From Adhaeribacter soli (GTDB taxonomy: Bacteria; Bacteroidota; Bacteroidia; Cytophagales; Hymenobacteraceae), in assembly GCF_008727925.1 (NCBI RefSeq), contig NZ_VTWT01000002.1, forward strand, positions 620,001 to 684,000: a DNA stretch of 64,000 nt, written 5' to 3'. The position numbers were made by a program, and so were the translations under genes. Of this stretch, positions 17,706-26,320 are shown piece after piece. The notes below the pieces were generated by a model, which was given only the letters and a program-made list of their open reading frames with translations, made no database searches and was not told the origin of the DNA. The first letter of the stretch is position 1; each line of letters starts with the position of its first letter.

Positions 17706-18575
17706 ATGACCGTTGCCGAATTTTTCGACCTGTTTTTAGAGGAGCTTCAACAGACCCCGAGCCTGCAGAATTATTATAAATTCCTGGGAACCCCATCCAG
17801 TTTTGAGTTCCGGAAATCATATTTCTGCCAGCGGCTCCAGTACATTGCCGATAATATTACCGACCGCAACGAAGCGATCTGGGATTGCGGTTGCGGCTTC
17901 GGTACTACGGCTTTGTTTCTGGCCATGAACGGTTTTAAAGTACACGGCACCACCCTGGAGTTTTATTACAAGGAAATTGAAGGCCGCAAAAAATACTGGG
18001 ACAAATTCGGCGACACCAGCCTGTTCACCGCCGACTACGAAAACCTTTTCGATGCCCCGGTAAAACCTGCCGCCTACGATGCCATCATCATTCAGGACAC
18101 CCTCCACCACCTGGAACCCCTGCAGGACGCCCTCCGGATCTTCAACCAGACCCTGACGCCAAACGGCCGCCTGGTAATTGTGGAAGAAAACGGCAACAAC
18201 ATCATCCAGAATTTAAAGCTCTACAAGCAGCGGGGCAACAAACGCATCATCGAAATCTACGACGAACGCCTGCAGAAAAACATCCTGATCGGAAACGAAA
18301 ACATCCGCAGTTTAAGCTCCTGGAAAAAGGAACTAAGCCAGGCCGGTTTCCACATCCCAGCCGATTCGGTGCAATACGTACGCTTATACCTGCCCTTTTT
18401 CTTCAAGAACGGCAACACCGAAGAACTCCTTAAAAAAGAACAGCAGCTCTGGCGCAAAAATGGTTTCCTCCGCGAAAATTTCTTTTTCGGCCTGAACTAC
18501 ACCGCCACCAAAGTTTCCGCTACCAAAAGCAACCACGCCCACAAACAGGAAATGGCAACCCGGCAACACAGCTAA
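17706..18575 (+). CDS. Class I SAM-dependent methyltransferase, substrate unknown
   Basis: A 289-residue protein starting at the ATG at 17706 (MTVAEFFDLF); an in-frame GTG at 17685 is an alternative. The Rossmann fold is seen as motif I IWDCGCGFGTTALFLA, the acidic end of strand 2 (TTLEFYY), the motif IV region AIIIQDTLHHLEPLQDAL and the strand TPNGRLVIVEENG. The DTLHHL string is typical of small-molecule or quinone-type methyltransferases (Methyltransf_11/25 class). The C-terminal ~90 residues are rich in charged residues and may form a substrate lid. It is divergent from cysS and followed by a strong bidirectional terminator. Substrate unknown. Confidence 0.85.
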   Translation: MTVAEFFDLFLEELQQTPSLQNYYKFLGTPSSFEFRKSYFCQRLQYIADNITDRNEAIWDCGCGFGTTALFLAMNGFKVHGTTLEFYYKEIEGRKKYWDKFGDTSLFTADYENLFDAPVKPAAYDAIIIQDTLHHLEPLQDALRIFNQTLTPNGRLVIVEENGNNIIQNLKLYKQRGNKRIIEIYDERLQKNILIGNENIRSLSSWKKELSQAGFHIPADSVQYVRLYLPFFFKNGNTEELLKKEQQLWRKNGFLRENFFFGLNYTATKVSATKSNHAHKQEMATRQHS

Positions 18576-18629
18576 TTGTTACACCAGTTTCTTTCCAGTA
18601 AGTTTTCTTTCCTGTTATTTTTCTTTTCT

Positions 18630-18691
18630 GTCATTCTGGAAGAATCTTGTAATTTCTGAGCTTTGAAGCCCTAAACTCCTTACAGAATAAC
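18630..18691. repeat. Short dispersed repeat, GTCATTCTGGAAGAA type, copy 2
   Basis: A 62-bp sequence beginning GTCATTCTGGAAGAATCTTG and ending with the degenerate inverse GAATAAC. It aligns along its length with 12305-12366 (for example CTTGTGATTTCTGTGCTTTT versus CTTGTAATTTCTGAGCTTTG). Confidence 0.65.
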
Positions 18692-18746
18692 GATCGATGT
18701 AGTTAAAATCCTTTTAAGCAAATAGCTTTTCAAACCACTCCAAATC

Positions 18747-18790
18747 ACAAAAGGCTCTGAACTTCATAAAATAAGTTCAGAGCCTTTTGT
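18747..18790. terminator. Long perfect stem-loop, likely bidirectional terminator
   Basis: ACAAAAGGCTCTGAACTT pairs perfectly with AAGTTCAGAGCCTTTTGT: an 18-bp stem with an 8-base loop. It lies after the methyltransferase gene and can serve both convergent units. Confidence 0.85.
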
Positions 18791-18827
18791 ATTTAATCTA
18801 CGGTCCGCGAAATCCCATTGCAAAAAA

Positions 18828-18885
18828 ATTCATTGCCGTCTGCTTTAGCTGACGGATCCGTCAGCTAAAGCAGACGGCAATGAAT
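18828..18885. repeat. 58-bp perfect palindrome, GCCGTCTGCTTTAGCTGACG family
   Basis: Two perfect 29-bp arms with no spacer, centred on GACGGATCCGTC (between 18856 and 18857); the outer ends read ATTCATTGCC and GGCAATGAAT. The same arm sequence bounds the element at 25564-25706, so this is a member of a dispersed family, apparently with its interior deleted. Confidence 0.9.
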
Positions 18886-18937
18886 GAGGGATGAAATTCA
18901 CAAAGAAGCCTCCTCCATATACTCGGCCAGAAAGTTA

Positions 18938-19108
18938 CTAAACAAGTATTATCAAAATATATTTGACATGTTGAGTGATAGCGAAACAACTTGTCGCCGG
19001 TTAGCAGAAGCGCTATTTCTGGCTTTTCTACTGGAAGCCGACGAGGTCCTTCACTAACGTTCAGGATGACAGCATTATCTATAAAATGGCTTCTAAACAA
19101 GTACTATC
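18938..19108. repeat. Dispersed TIR element, GTCATCCTGAGC family, copy 2 (inverted)
   Basis: The core runs from GACATGTTGAGTGATAGCGA (from 18965) to GAGGTCCTTCACTAACGTTC and AGGATGAC (to 19070), the reverse order of copy 1 at 878-1035. CTAAACAAGTATTATC (18938-18953) and CTAAACAAGTACTATC (19093-19108) flank it as a direct repeat with one mismatch, resembling a target-site duplication. The right end abuts the stop of the phosphatase-family gene. Confidence 0.75.
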
Positions 19109-19116
19109 CCAAAAAC

Positions 19117-20211
19117 TTACTTCCTCCGGAAAACATACGTAGCCGAAAGCGGGAAATGGTCGGAATAAGGGACTTCGGTATGCACTTTAAAATCGACGAT
19201 CCGGAAATGATCGCTGTAAAATTGGTTATCGATCCTTAAAAAAGGCAGCCTGCCGTTGTAGGTAGCGCCAAACCCGTTTCCGGCTTCGGTGAAAGCATTG
19301 CGCAGCAAACCGTCGAGCTTATCGTAGCTGTAACTGTAAGGCGTATCGTTCAGGTCGCAGGCAATAACTACCGGGTACGGCGACTTTTGAAAATGAGAAA
19401 CCAGAGTATCTACCTGGGCGCTCCGCTTCATAAAGCCTTTCTTCAGGCGGCGCGCCAGTTGTTTTACCCGCATTAATTTTACCTGGCTTTCGCTGGAATA
19501 ACTGTCCACAATTTCCTTTTCCTCGATGCTCATGCTCTGCAAATGGAAATTGTAAACCCGCACCGTATCTTCCCCCATTTTTATATCGGCAAACATGCCG
19601 TGGTTTTGTGTCAGTTTTCCGAACTGAATGGAGCCCTTGTTTACGATCGGGTACTTCGAGAAAATAGCCAAGCCAAACTGTCCGCCAATGCCGTTCACCA
19701 GCGACTTGGAAACAAACGCATATTTGCCGTTTCCCTTCCATATCTTCCCTACTGAATCATAAATTTTATTTCCCGGTTCGGTATAGAATTCCTGCAGGCA
19801 AAACACATCGGCCGGAAAGTTCTTCACCCAATCAATCGAGTTCTCCGAAAGGTCAAAGCGGTTGTCGGGGCGCAGGTGTTCGTAGAGATTAAAAATGCGC
19901 ACGTTAAAGCTCAGCACCGTCAGGGTTTTGGCATCGGCAGGCGCTTTACCGGGCAACAGGTTCAGGGCAAAGCCGCGCTTGTAAAAGCCCCAGGCCAGAA
20001 ACAGTACCGCTACCGGCAGTAAAACCCGCACCGATTTTCCGAAGAGCCAGTAGAACAAAAAGCCCAGGTTCAGCAGCAACGGTGCCGGCATGGTCATGGC
20101 AATAAAACCGGCCGGCCAGAACTTACCCGACGGCGTGTTAATGCACAGCACGCAAAGCAGCAACCAGGCAAGCGTAAGAATGTAGAGCGTAAAAATTAAG
20201 GTCCGGCGCAC
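19117..20211 (-). CDS. Membrane-anchored endonuclease/exonuclease/phosphatase-family protein
   Basis: A 364-residue protein. Two to three hydrophobic helices occupy the first ~80 residues (IFTLYILTLAWLLLCVLC; PAPLLLNLGFLFYWLF; VLLPVAVLFLAWGFY). The DNase I-like EEP domain follows from about residue 95: LSFNVRIF, the metal-ligand strand VFCLQEFY, NFHLQSMS, the ACDLNDTPYS motif, IDNQFYS and the terminal catalytic SDHFPL. All signature elements of a Mg2+-dependent hydrolase are present. The catalytic domain should face the periplasm or cytoplasm depending on topology; substrate unknown. It is monocistronic and divergent from the rimP operon. Confidence 0.87.
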   Translation of the reverse strand: MRRTLIFTLYILTLAWLLLCVLCINTPSGKFWPAGFIAMTMPAPLLLNLGFLFYWLFGKSVRVLLPVAVLFLAWGFYKRGFALNLLPGKAPADAKTLTVLSFNVRIFNLYEHLRPDNRFDLSENSIDWVKNFPADVFCLQEFYTEPGNKIYDSVGKIWKGNGKYAFVSKSLVNGIGGQFGLAIFSKYPIVNKGSIQFGKLTQNHGMFADIKMGEDTVRVYNFHLQSMSIEEKEIVDSYSSESQVKLMRVKQLARRLKKGFMKRSAQVDTLVSHFQKSPYPVVIACDLNDTPYSYSYDKLDGLLRNAFTEAGNGFGATYNGRLPFLRIDNQFYSDHFRIVDFKVHTEVPYSDHFPLSATYVFRRK

Positions 20212-20330
20212 GCAGCTTCAGAAGTTCGGGAATGAAAAGCAAAATTAGAAAATTAACCGGCCATTTGCATTGTAACAGGCGCGTAGTAACCTTAAAAAAA
20301 CGATATATTTACGTAATAAAAACCTGTTAC

Positions 20331-20361
20331 TTGCAAAAACAAACTTTTATCCGTACTTTTG
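20331..20361 (+). promoter_or_regulatory. Promoter of the rimP-nusA-infB operon
   Basis: TTG at 20331-20333, then exactly 20 bases, then TACTTTTG at 20354-20361. Both boxes and the spacing match the Bacteroidota primary-sigma consensus. The rimP ATG is at 20436, giving a leader of about 70 bases. Confidence 0.8.
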
Positions 20362-20380
20362 TAGTAAAATTAGGAAAGCG

Positions 20381-20428
20381 AGGGGACAACAAAGTCCCCT
20401 GTTTTGTTTTTTATTATTTCGTTTTTTA
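20381..20428 (+). promoter_or_regulatory. Leader hairpin with T-rich tail before rimP (possible attenuator)
   Basis: AGGGGAC (20381-20387) pairs with GTCCCCT (20394-20400) around the loop AACAAA. It is followed by a 28-base tract almost wholly of T (GTTTTGTTTTTTATTATTTC then GTTTTTT). It sits between the promoter and the rimP start, where a terminator-like structure would control read-through. This is sequence-based inference; no regulator is known. Confidence 0.6.
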
Positions 20429-20435
20429 ACTTTCT

Positions 20436-20909
20436 ATGACGCTTACCACTGCTGCCGTTGAAAAAATGCTGGAAGGAATTTTACCGGAAGGCGACTTGTT
20501 TTTAGTTGGTGTCCACGTTTCCGACACGGCTGTAAAACCAAAAGTCACCATCATGGCCGACGGCGATCAGGGCATCAGCATCGATCAGTGCGCCAGCATC
20601 AGCCGCCGCCTGGCCAAGCGCATCGAAGAGCAGCAGGGCGAAGAATTCAGCTACGTGCTGGAAGTAACTTCCCCGGGCATCGATCAGCCGCTTACCTCGC
20701 CGCGCCAGTACCAGCGCAACGTTGGCCGTAAGCTAAAACTAAAAATGGCCGACGGTTCCGAGAAGGTAGGTTTGTTAAACGAAGTAAGCGAAAATGGTAT
20801 CCTTTTAACCGAAGAAAGTAAAGGCAAAAACAAAAAGCTTGCAGCTGAACCAACTTCTATCAGCTTCAACGACATTGTGAAAGCCAATATTGTAATATCT
20901 TTTAAATAG
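20436..20909 (+). CDS. rimP: Ribosome maturation factor RimP
   Basis: A 157-residue protein needed for 30S subunit maturation. The N-terminal alpha/beta domain includes the signature VTSPGIDQPLTSPRQYQRNV (residues about 77-96) and IDQCASISRRLAKRIEEQ; the C-terminal domain is an Sm-like barrel ending in IVKANIVISFK. It is the first gene of the conserved operon: nusA starts 7 bp after its stop. Confidence 0.94.
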   Translation: MTLTTAAVEKMLEGILPEGDLFLVGVHVSDTAVKPKVTIMADGDQGISIDQCASISRRLAKRIEEQQGEEFSYVLEVTSPGIDQPLTSPRQYQRNVGRKLKLKMADGSEKVGLLNEVSENGILLTEESKGKNKKLAAEPTSISFNDIVKANIVISFK

Positions 20910-20915
20910 AACAGC

Positions 20916-22175
20916 ATGAACAGTTCAGTTTTGATCGATTCGTTCGCCGAATTTGCGAAATTCAAAAATATAGACCGTCCTACCATGATGCGGATCCTGG
21001 AAGACGTTTTCCGTACCATGATCCGGAAAAAGTGGGGCACCGACGATAATTTCGATATCATCCTGAACGTAGAGAAAGGCGACCTCGAGATCTGGCGTAA
21101 CCGCGAGATCGTGGATGATAATTCCGAAGACATCTGGGACCACGATAAAATTCCGCTTGCCGAAGCCCGTAAAATTGAACCGGATTTTGAAGTTGGCGAA
21201 GAGCTGGCCGAGGAAGTGAAACTGGAAGATTTTGGCCGCCGTGCCGTGCTTACCGCACGCCAGACCCTCATCCAGCGTATCAAAGACATGGAAAAAGAGA
21301 TCGTTTACCAAAAATATAAAGATTTGGTAGGCGAAGTTATTTCCGGCGAAGTATATCAGGTCTGGAATCGCGAAGTGATGCTGGTAGACGCCGAAGACAA
21401 CGAACTGATCATCCCGAAAGGCGAACAGATCCCGAAAGACCGTTACCGCAAAGGCGACGTGGTTCGGGCGGTGGTTTCGCGCGTGGAAGTAATTAACGGT
21501 AATCCGAAAATTATTCTATCCCGTACTTCCCCGGTATTTTTAGAGCGCTTATTCGAAAACGAAGTGCCGGAAATTTACGACGGCCTGATCGTGATCAAGA
21601 ACATCGTGCGCGAACCAGGTGAGAGAGCCAAAGTTGCCGTAGAATCTTACGACGACCGCATCGATCCGGTAGGCGCCTGCGTGGGTATGAAAGGTTCCCG
21701 TATTCACACCATCGTGCGTGAACTCGAAAACGAAAACATCGACGTAATCAACTACACCGATAACCTCGAACTTTACATCCAGCGTGCGTTAAGCCCGGCT
21801 AAGATTTCGAGCATGAAAATAAACCAGGAAGAAGGCCGTGTGGCCGTATTCCTGAAGCCGGACCAGGTTTCACTGGCAATCGGTAAAGGCGGCCAGAACA
21901 TCAAGCTGGCTTCCCGTCTGGTTGGCCTGGAAATAGATGTGTTCCGCGAGCAGGAAGAATACGACGAAGACATTGCCCTCGACGAATTCTCCGATGAAAT
22001 TGAAGCCTGGGTGATCGATGAACTGAAAAAGATCGGTCTGGACACTGCCAAATCGGTACTGGCAGTAAGCAAAGAAGACCTGGTAAGAAGAACCGAGCTC
22101 GAAGAAGAAACCGTAGAAGACGTCCTGAATATCATCCGTCAGGAATTCGAATCGGAATCTGAGACCGAGAGTTAA
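20916..22175 (+). CDS. nusA: Transcription termination/antitermination factor NusA
   Basis: A 419-residue NusA with the N-terminal RNA-polymerase-binding domain (1-~135), an S1 domain (about 138-205: GEVISGEVYQVWNREVML) and two KH domains with GMKGSRIHTIVREL (257-270) and GKGGQNIKLASRLVG (323-337). The C-terminus adds one helical acidic repeat-like segment (DEIEAWVIDELKKIGLDTAK) and a Glu/Ser tail. It is the short NusA form without the two long acidic repeats of E. coli. It lies between rimP and infB, as in most bacteria. Confidence 0.95.
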   Translation: MNSSVLIDSFAEFAKFKNIDRPTMMRILEDVFRTMIRKKWGTDDNFDIILNVEKGDLEIWRNREIVDDNSEDIWDHDKIPLAEARKIEPDFEVGEELAEEVKLEDFGRRAVLTARQTLIQRIKDMEKEIVYQKYKDLVGEVISGEVYQVWNREVMLVDAEDNELIIPKGEQIPKDRYRKGDVVRAVVSRVEVINGNPKIILSRTSPVFLERLFENEVPEIYDGLIVIKNIVREPGERAKVAVESYDDRIDPVGACVGMKGSRIHTIVRELENENIDVINYTDNLELYIQRALSPAKISSMKINQEEGRVAVFLKPDQVSLAIGKGGQNIKLASRLVGLEIDVFREQEEYDEDIALDEFSDEIEAWVIDELKKIGLDTAKSVLAVSKEDLVRRTELEEETVEDVLNIIRQEFESESETES

Positions 22176-22195
22176 TAATTTCAGATAAAAAAATT

Positions 22196-22230
22196 GGTTG
22201 GGTTAACTAAAAATACAGTTAGCCCAAACC
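22196..22230 (+). other. Hairpin between nusA and infB
   Basis: GGGTTAACT pairs with AGTTAGCCC (one G-T pair), extended by GGTT/AACC with a bulge, loop of 8 bases. No T run follows, so it is not a simple terminator. It might be an mRNA-processing or stability element in the 157-bp nusA-infB spacer. Confidence 0.4.
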
Positions 22231-22332
22231 TGTTTAAATGCTTTATTCGGGAAAATTCCCGAACTTTGAAGCAAACTTATAGTGTTTTAAATACCTGTTA
22301 ACCATTAAAATTAAATACCCGAATAGTTGAGC

Positions 22333-25300
22333 ATGACAGAAGAAAAAACAATGAGGCTAAATCAGGCAGCAAAAACTTTGAACATAGGTATTTCTTCTGT
22401 GGTAGAATTCCTGACCCTCAAAGGTTTTGAGATCGAGAATAAGCCTACCGCAAAAATTACCCAGGAACAGTTCAAGTTATTGCTCAAAGCTTTTGAATCT
22501 TCTGTGGCCGACAAACTCGAAGCCCTCGAAAAGAAGAAAACAACGGAACTGGAACCGAAGAAAAAGGAACCGGAACCGGAAGTTATCAAGCCCGTTGCCA
22601 AGCCAACAACGCCTCCGGCGCCTGCTCCGGCTCCTGCCCCGGTTGCGGCAGCTCCAGCCCCGGAACCTGCTCCGGCCGCTGCACCTCAGGCACCTGCTCA
22701 GCCTGAAGAAACGCCGGCTACCGGTGTAAAGCTGCAAGGCATTAAAGTGGTAGGCAAAATAGACCTGAACGCCAAAGGCAAACCCGCAGCTGCTCCGGCT
22801 AAACCGGCCGAAACGCCGGCTGCCGCTCCGAAAGCAGAGCAACCAGCGCCAGCTGCTGCTGCCCCGGAACCAACTCCTGCTCCTGCTCCGGCAGCGCCAC
22901 AAACGCCGGCCCCACAGCCTGCAGAAGCGAAAAAGCCAGAGGTTGAGAAACCGGCTCCTACGCCTGCTCCGGCAGCGCCTAAAGCAGAAAAACCCGCTAC
23001 TGAAAAACCAGCCGCTGAAGCACAAAAGCCAGCTCCGGAAGCGCCAGCGCCGAAACCAGCTGCTCCGGCAACCCCGGCTGCCGCTGCTCCTACCCCGCCG
23101 GTAACGCCTCCTGCCCCACCGGCTCCGGCAGCGCCACAAGCGCCGGCTGCTCCGGCCGCCGAAGCGCCAATCGAAACTATTTCGGGTAAAGGCGATCAGC
23201 TGAAAGGCTTAACGGTACTTGGTAAAATTGAATTACCGAAAGATTCTTTCCGCAAAAAAGGCGGCAAGCCGGTGGCATCCTCCGACAACCGCAACCGTCC
23301 CGGTGCTCCGGGCGCCGGCGGACAAGGTCAGGGTCAGGGCGACAAGAAAAAACGCAAGCGCATTATTACCCAGGCGCCTACTACCAACGCTACCGATAAC
23401 CGCGGACCAGGTCAGGGCCAGAACCGCCCAGGCGGTGGCGGCCGTGATTTCGGCAACCGTCCGGGTGGCGACCGTAACCGTCCGGGACAAGGCAACCAGC
23501 GGCCTATTACGCCGGCTGCTCCTAAACCGGAAGTTACCGATAAGCAGATCCAGGAACAGATTAAAGCAACTTTGGCCCGCTTAAGCGGCGGCAAAGGCGG
23601 CAACCAGGGTAACCGTTCCAAGTATCGTCGCGAGAAACGGTCGGCCATTGCCGATGCGGAAGATCAGCGCAGAGCACAGGAGCAATCGGAATCCAAAACG
23701 CTGAAGGTTACCGAATTTATTTCGGCAAACGACCTGGCTTCTTTAATGAACGTTTCGGTAAACGAAGTAATTAAAGTGTGCCTGAGCTTAGGCATGTTCG
23801 TGTCTATTAACCAGCGTCTGGATGCGGAAGCAATTACCATTATTACCGATGAATTTGGTTACGACGTGGAATTCCTTTCGGCAGAAGAAGAAGAAAACCT
23901 GCTCGACCAGGAAGAAGATGCGGCCAACCTGATAGACCGCGCTCCGATCGTTACGATCATGGGCCACGTTGACCACGGTAAAACCTCTTTGCTTGACTAT
24001 ATCCGTAACTCCCGCGTAGCTTCCGGCGAAGCGGGTGGTATTACCCAGCACATTGGCGCGTACGACGTACTGACCGAAACCGGCAAACGGATCACGTTCT
24101 TAGATACACCTGGTCACGAAGCGTTTACCGCGATGCGTGCCCGTGGTGCGAAAGTAACCGACGTAGTAATTATTGTGGTAGCTGCTGACGATGATGTGAT
24201 GCCTCAGACCAAGGAAGCATTAAATCACGCGCAGGCTGCCGGTTCACCGATCGTAATTGCCATTAACAAAGTAGATAAACCTGCTGCCAACCCGGACCGC
24301 ATCCGGGAGCAATTAGCTGCCATAAACGTACTGGTGGAAGAATGGGGCGGTAAATACCAGTGCCAGGAAATTTCGGCAAAAACCGGCCAGGGCATTAACG
24401 ACCTGCTCGAGAAAGTATTGCTGGAAGCAGAGATCCTGGAACTGAAAGCCAACCCGAACCGCCGTGCAGTAGGTACCGTTATTGAAGCGTCCCTGGATAA
24501 AGGCCGTGGCTACGTAACTACCGTACTGGTACAAACCGGTACCCTTAGAATTGGGGATGTAATGCTGGCCGGCTCGCATTTTGGCCGCGTAAAAGCCATG
24601 ACCGACCACCGCGGGAAAAAGATCAAGGAAGCAATTCCATCTACCCCGGTACAGGTATTAGGTCTGGACGGTGCGCCACAGGCTGGAGATAAGTTCCAGG
24701 CAATGGAAACCGAACGGGAGGCCCGCGAAATTGCAACCAACCGGAACCAGTTACAGCGTGAGCAGAGCATGCGGACCAAGAAGCACATTACCCTGGATGA
24801 GATCGGCCGCCGTCTGGCTATCGGTTCGTTCAAGGAGCTTAACGTGATCGTAAAAGGTGACGTGGACGGTTCGGTAGAAGCGCTTTCCGACTCTTTACTG
24901 AAGCTTTCTACGGCCGAAGTTCAGGTAAACATCCTGAGCAAAGGCGTAGGTCAGATCTCCGAATCCGATGTATTGCTGGCTTCGGCTTCCGATGCGATCA
25001 TCATCGGTTTCCAGGTTCGTCCTTCGCAGAATGCGCGTAAACTGGCCGAGCAGGAACAGATCGATATTCGTCTGTACTCGATCATCTACAACGCGATCAA
25101 CGAACTGAAAGACGCGATGGAAGGCATGCTTGCCCCTACCGTACAAGAAGTGGTGATTGCCAACGTAGAAGTACGCGAAGTGTTCAAGATCACGAAAGTG
25201 GGAACGATTGCAGGCTGTATGGTTACCGACGGTACCATTACCCGGAACTCCAAGGTACGGATCGTACGCGACGGTATCGTGGTTCATTCCGGCGATATCC

Positions 25301-25443
25301 AGGCCCTGAAGCGTTTCAAAGACGATGTGGCCGAAGTTCGTACCGGCTTTGAATGCGGTATCAGCATCAAGCGTTTCGAAGACCTACAGATTGGCGACAT
25401 CATTGAAGCCTACGAGGAAAAAGAGATCAAGCGTACGCTGTAG
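22333..25443 (+). CDS. infB: Translation initiation factor IF-2
   Basis: A 1036-residue GTPase that places initiator tRNA on the 30S subunit. ATG 22333 is used; a TTG two codons upstream is less likely. The order is: IF2_N helix bundle ([20 protein letters not shown]); a ~220-residue linker made almost only of Ala, Pro, Lys and Glu (about 80-290); a Gly/Arg/Gln/Asn-rich basic stretch (about 300-440); a second IF2_N module (about 456-515); and the G domain with GHVDHGKT (544-551), DTPGHE and NKVD, then domains II-IV. The linker is visibly longer than in E. coli. The gene ends with a good terminator. Confidence 0.95.
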   Translation: MTEEKTMRLNQAAKTLNIGISSVVEFLTLKGFEIENKPTAKITQEQFKLLLKAFESSVADKLEALEKKKTTELEPKKKEPEPEVIKPVAKPTTPPAPAPAPAPVAAAPAPEPAPAAAPQAPAQPEETPATGVKLQGIKVVGKIDLNAKGKPAAAPAKPAETPAAAPKAEQPAPAAAAPEPTPAPAPAAPQTPAPQPAEAKKPEVEKPAPTPAPAAPKAEKPATEKPAAEAQKPAPEAPAPKPAAPATPAAAAPTPPVTPPAPPAPAAPQAPAAPAAEAPIETISGKGDQLKGLTVLGKIELPKDSFRKKGGKPVASSDNRNRPGAPGAGGQGQGQGDKKKRKRIITQAPTTNATDNRGPGQGQNRPGGGGRDFGNRPGGDRNRPGQGNQRPITPAAPKPEVTDKQIQEQIKATLARLSGGKGGNQGNRSKYRREKRSAIADAEDQRRAQEQSESKTLKVTEFISANDLASLMNVSVNEVIKVCLSLGMFVSINQRLDAEAITIITDEFGYDVEFLSAEEEENLLDQEEDAANLIDRAPIVTIMGHVDHGKTSLLDYIRNSRVASGEAGGITQHIGAYDVLTETGKRITFLDTPGHEAFTAMRARGAKVTDVVIIVVAADDDVMPQTKEALNHAQAAGSPIVIAINKVDKPAANPDRIREQLAAINVLVEEWGGKYQCQEISAKTGQGINDLLEKVLLEAEILELKANPNRRAVGTVIEASLDKGRGYVTTVLVQTGTLRIGDVMLAGSHFGRVKAMTDHRGKKIKEAIPSTPVQVLGLDGAPQAGDKFQAMETEREAREIATNRNQLQREQSMRTKKHITLDEIGRRLAIGSFKELNVIVKGDVDGSVEALSDSLLKLSTAEVQVNILSKGVGQISESDVLLASASDAIIIGFQVRPSQNARKLAEQEQIDIRLYSIIYNAINELKDAMEGMLAPTVQEVVIANVEVREVFKITKVGTIAGCMVTDGTITRNSKVRIVRDGIVVHSGDIQALKRFKDDVAEVRTGFECGISIKRFEDLQIGDIIEAYEEKEIKRTL

Positions 25444-25473
25444 TTTTAAAGCCAAAACGGTAACGTTTAAACG

Positions 25474-25512
25474 AAAAAACCCTTCTGCTGTAAAGCGGAA
25501 GGGTTTTTCTTT
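25474..25512 (+). terminator. Terminator of the rimP-nusA-infB operon
   Basis: AAAAAACCCTTCTGC pairs with GCGGAAGGGTTTTT (one G-T pair) around a 6-base loop, with CTTTT continuing the T tract. Confidence 0.9.
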
Positions 25513-25563
25513 TACCAAGGCTTGAGCAGAGTTTCCTGCTTCGCCGGTCCTATTCATAGGCCA

Positions 25564-25706
25564 AAATTCATTGCCGTCTGCTTTAGCTGATGGTTTTTGG
25601 GCACATAAATTAATGGCTTTCGCCTAATCTTCTTTCTGCAAATGAATCGTCTAGCTAAAGCAGAATTTGCTGCTATCCGTCAGCTAAAGCAGACGGCAAT
25701 GAATTT
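25564..25706. repeat. TIR element with 27-bp perfect arms, GCCGTCTGCTTTAGCTGA family
   Basis: The left arm (25564-25590, AAATTCATTGCC to TTTAGCTGA) is mirrored without mismatch by 25680-25706. The 89-bp interior contains a third partial arm copy, CTAGCTAAAGCAGA (25651-25664). No open frame is present. The arms are the same sequence as the 58-bp palindrome at 18828-18885. It looks like a MITE or palindromic intergenic repeat. Confidence 0.88.
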
Positions 25707-25731
25707 CAAAAAATCAAATTCATTAGAGCAA

Positions 25732-25765
25732 GAAAAAAGCCTTTCGTTTCCGGAAGGCTTTTTAA
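25732..25765 (-). terminator. Terminator of the small secreted-protein gene
   Basis: AAAAAAGCCTT and AAGGCTTTTT form the stem around TCGTTTCCGG. The A run at 25733-25738 gives the T tract on the minus strand. The same loop sequence recurs in the terminator at 28783-28822. Confidence 0.85.
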
Positions 25766-25772
25766 AATTTCC

Positions 25773-26198
25773 TTAGTTGAAGAACAGGAATTTCTTTTTC
25801 TTTTTATGCTTCAGCGGCTTGCCTTTAGGATCCGGAACGGACATGCGGGAAGAGGCTTGGCCGCGGCGTAATTTTTTGGCTACTTTGCTTTCTTTGTATT
25901 TGGTTACCGTAAAACCGCCGTTCGTGGTATTGCTACTATTACTGGCAAACGGCGAAACCGGCTTTGCGGCTTTACTTCCCTGAGAATTATACACGTTGCC
26001 GCTGGCATTTATGTCGGCAGCCACCTGTTTCTGTTTCTTCTTATCGGTTCGTAAATCTTTATCTGAATTATCTTTATCTGAATTATCTTTCTCGGCAAAC
26101 GTTGAGGTTATGTCTTCCGGCGCTGCCTGGCTTTGGGCAAGGGTTGCCGAACCGGTAAACAGAGATGCTACCAATAAAAATCCGAATAACTTTTTCAT
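25773..26198 (-). CDS. Small secreted, charged, low-complexity protein (141 aa)
   Basis: A signal peptide (GFLLVASLFTGSATLAQ, cleavage near residue 21-22) is followed by a mature chain with no evident globular fold. It begins with an acidic part holding a five-residue tandem duplication (KDNSDKDNSD, encoded by two identical 15-base units). Then come a Lys/Gln run, an Asn/Ser-rich middle and a strongly basic C-terminus (HKKKKKFLF). It is followed by its own terminator. I cannot assign a family; a disordered envelope protein is the best description. Confidence 0.7.
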   Translation of the reverse strand: MKKLFGFLLVASLFTGSATLAQSQAAPEDITSTFAEKDNSDKDNSDKDLRTDKKKQKQVAADINASGNVYNSQGSKAAKPVSPFASNSSNTTNGGFTVTKYKESKVAKKLRRGQASSRMSVPDPKGKPLKHKKKKKFLFFN

Positions 26199-26320
26199 AC
26201 TTATAAAATGGGTAAAGAATAATAAACCTGGTAGCCTAAAAAATCAAAAGTAGTACCAAACATACACACAAACATGCTTTCAGGCAAAAGAAGTTCGGAA
26301 ATTTAGGGATTAATATCGGA

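Noticed and set aside
18828-18885. The 58-bp palindrome as a transcription terminator
   Set aside because: No T run follows on either strand, and a better terminator (18747-18790) lies just before it; the family relation to 25564-25706 explains it better as a repeat.
22477-23139. Arg/Ser/Trp-rich 220-codon antisense frame within infB
   Set aside because: It arises from the GC-rich Ala/Pro codons of the IF-2 linker and has no start context or homologous character.
25564-25706. CRISPR-like array
   Set aside because: The repeated arm occurs in inverted orientation with one partial extra copy; there are no regularly spaced direct repeats and no cas genes.
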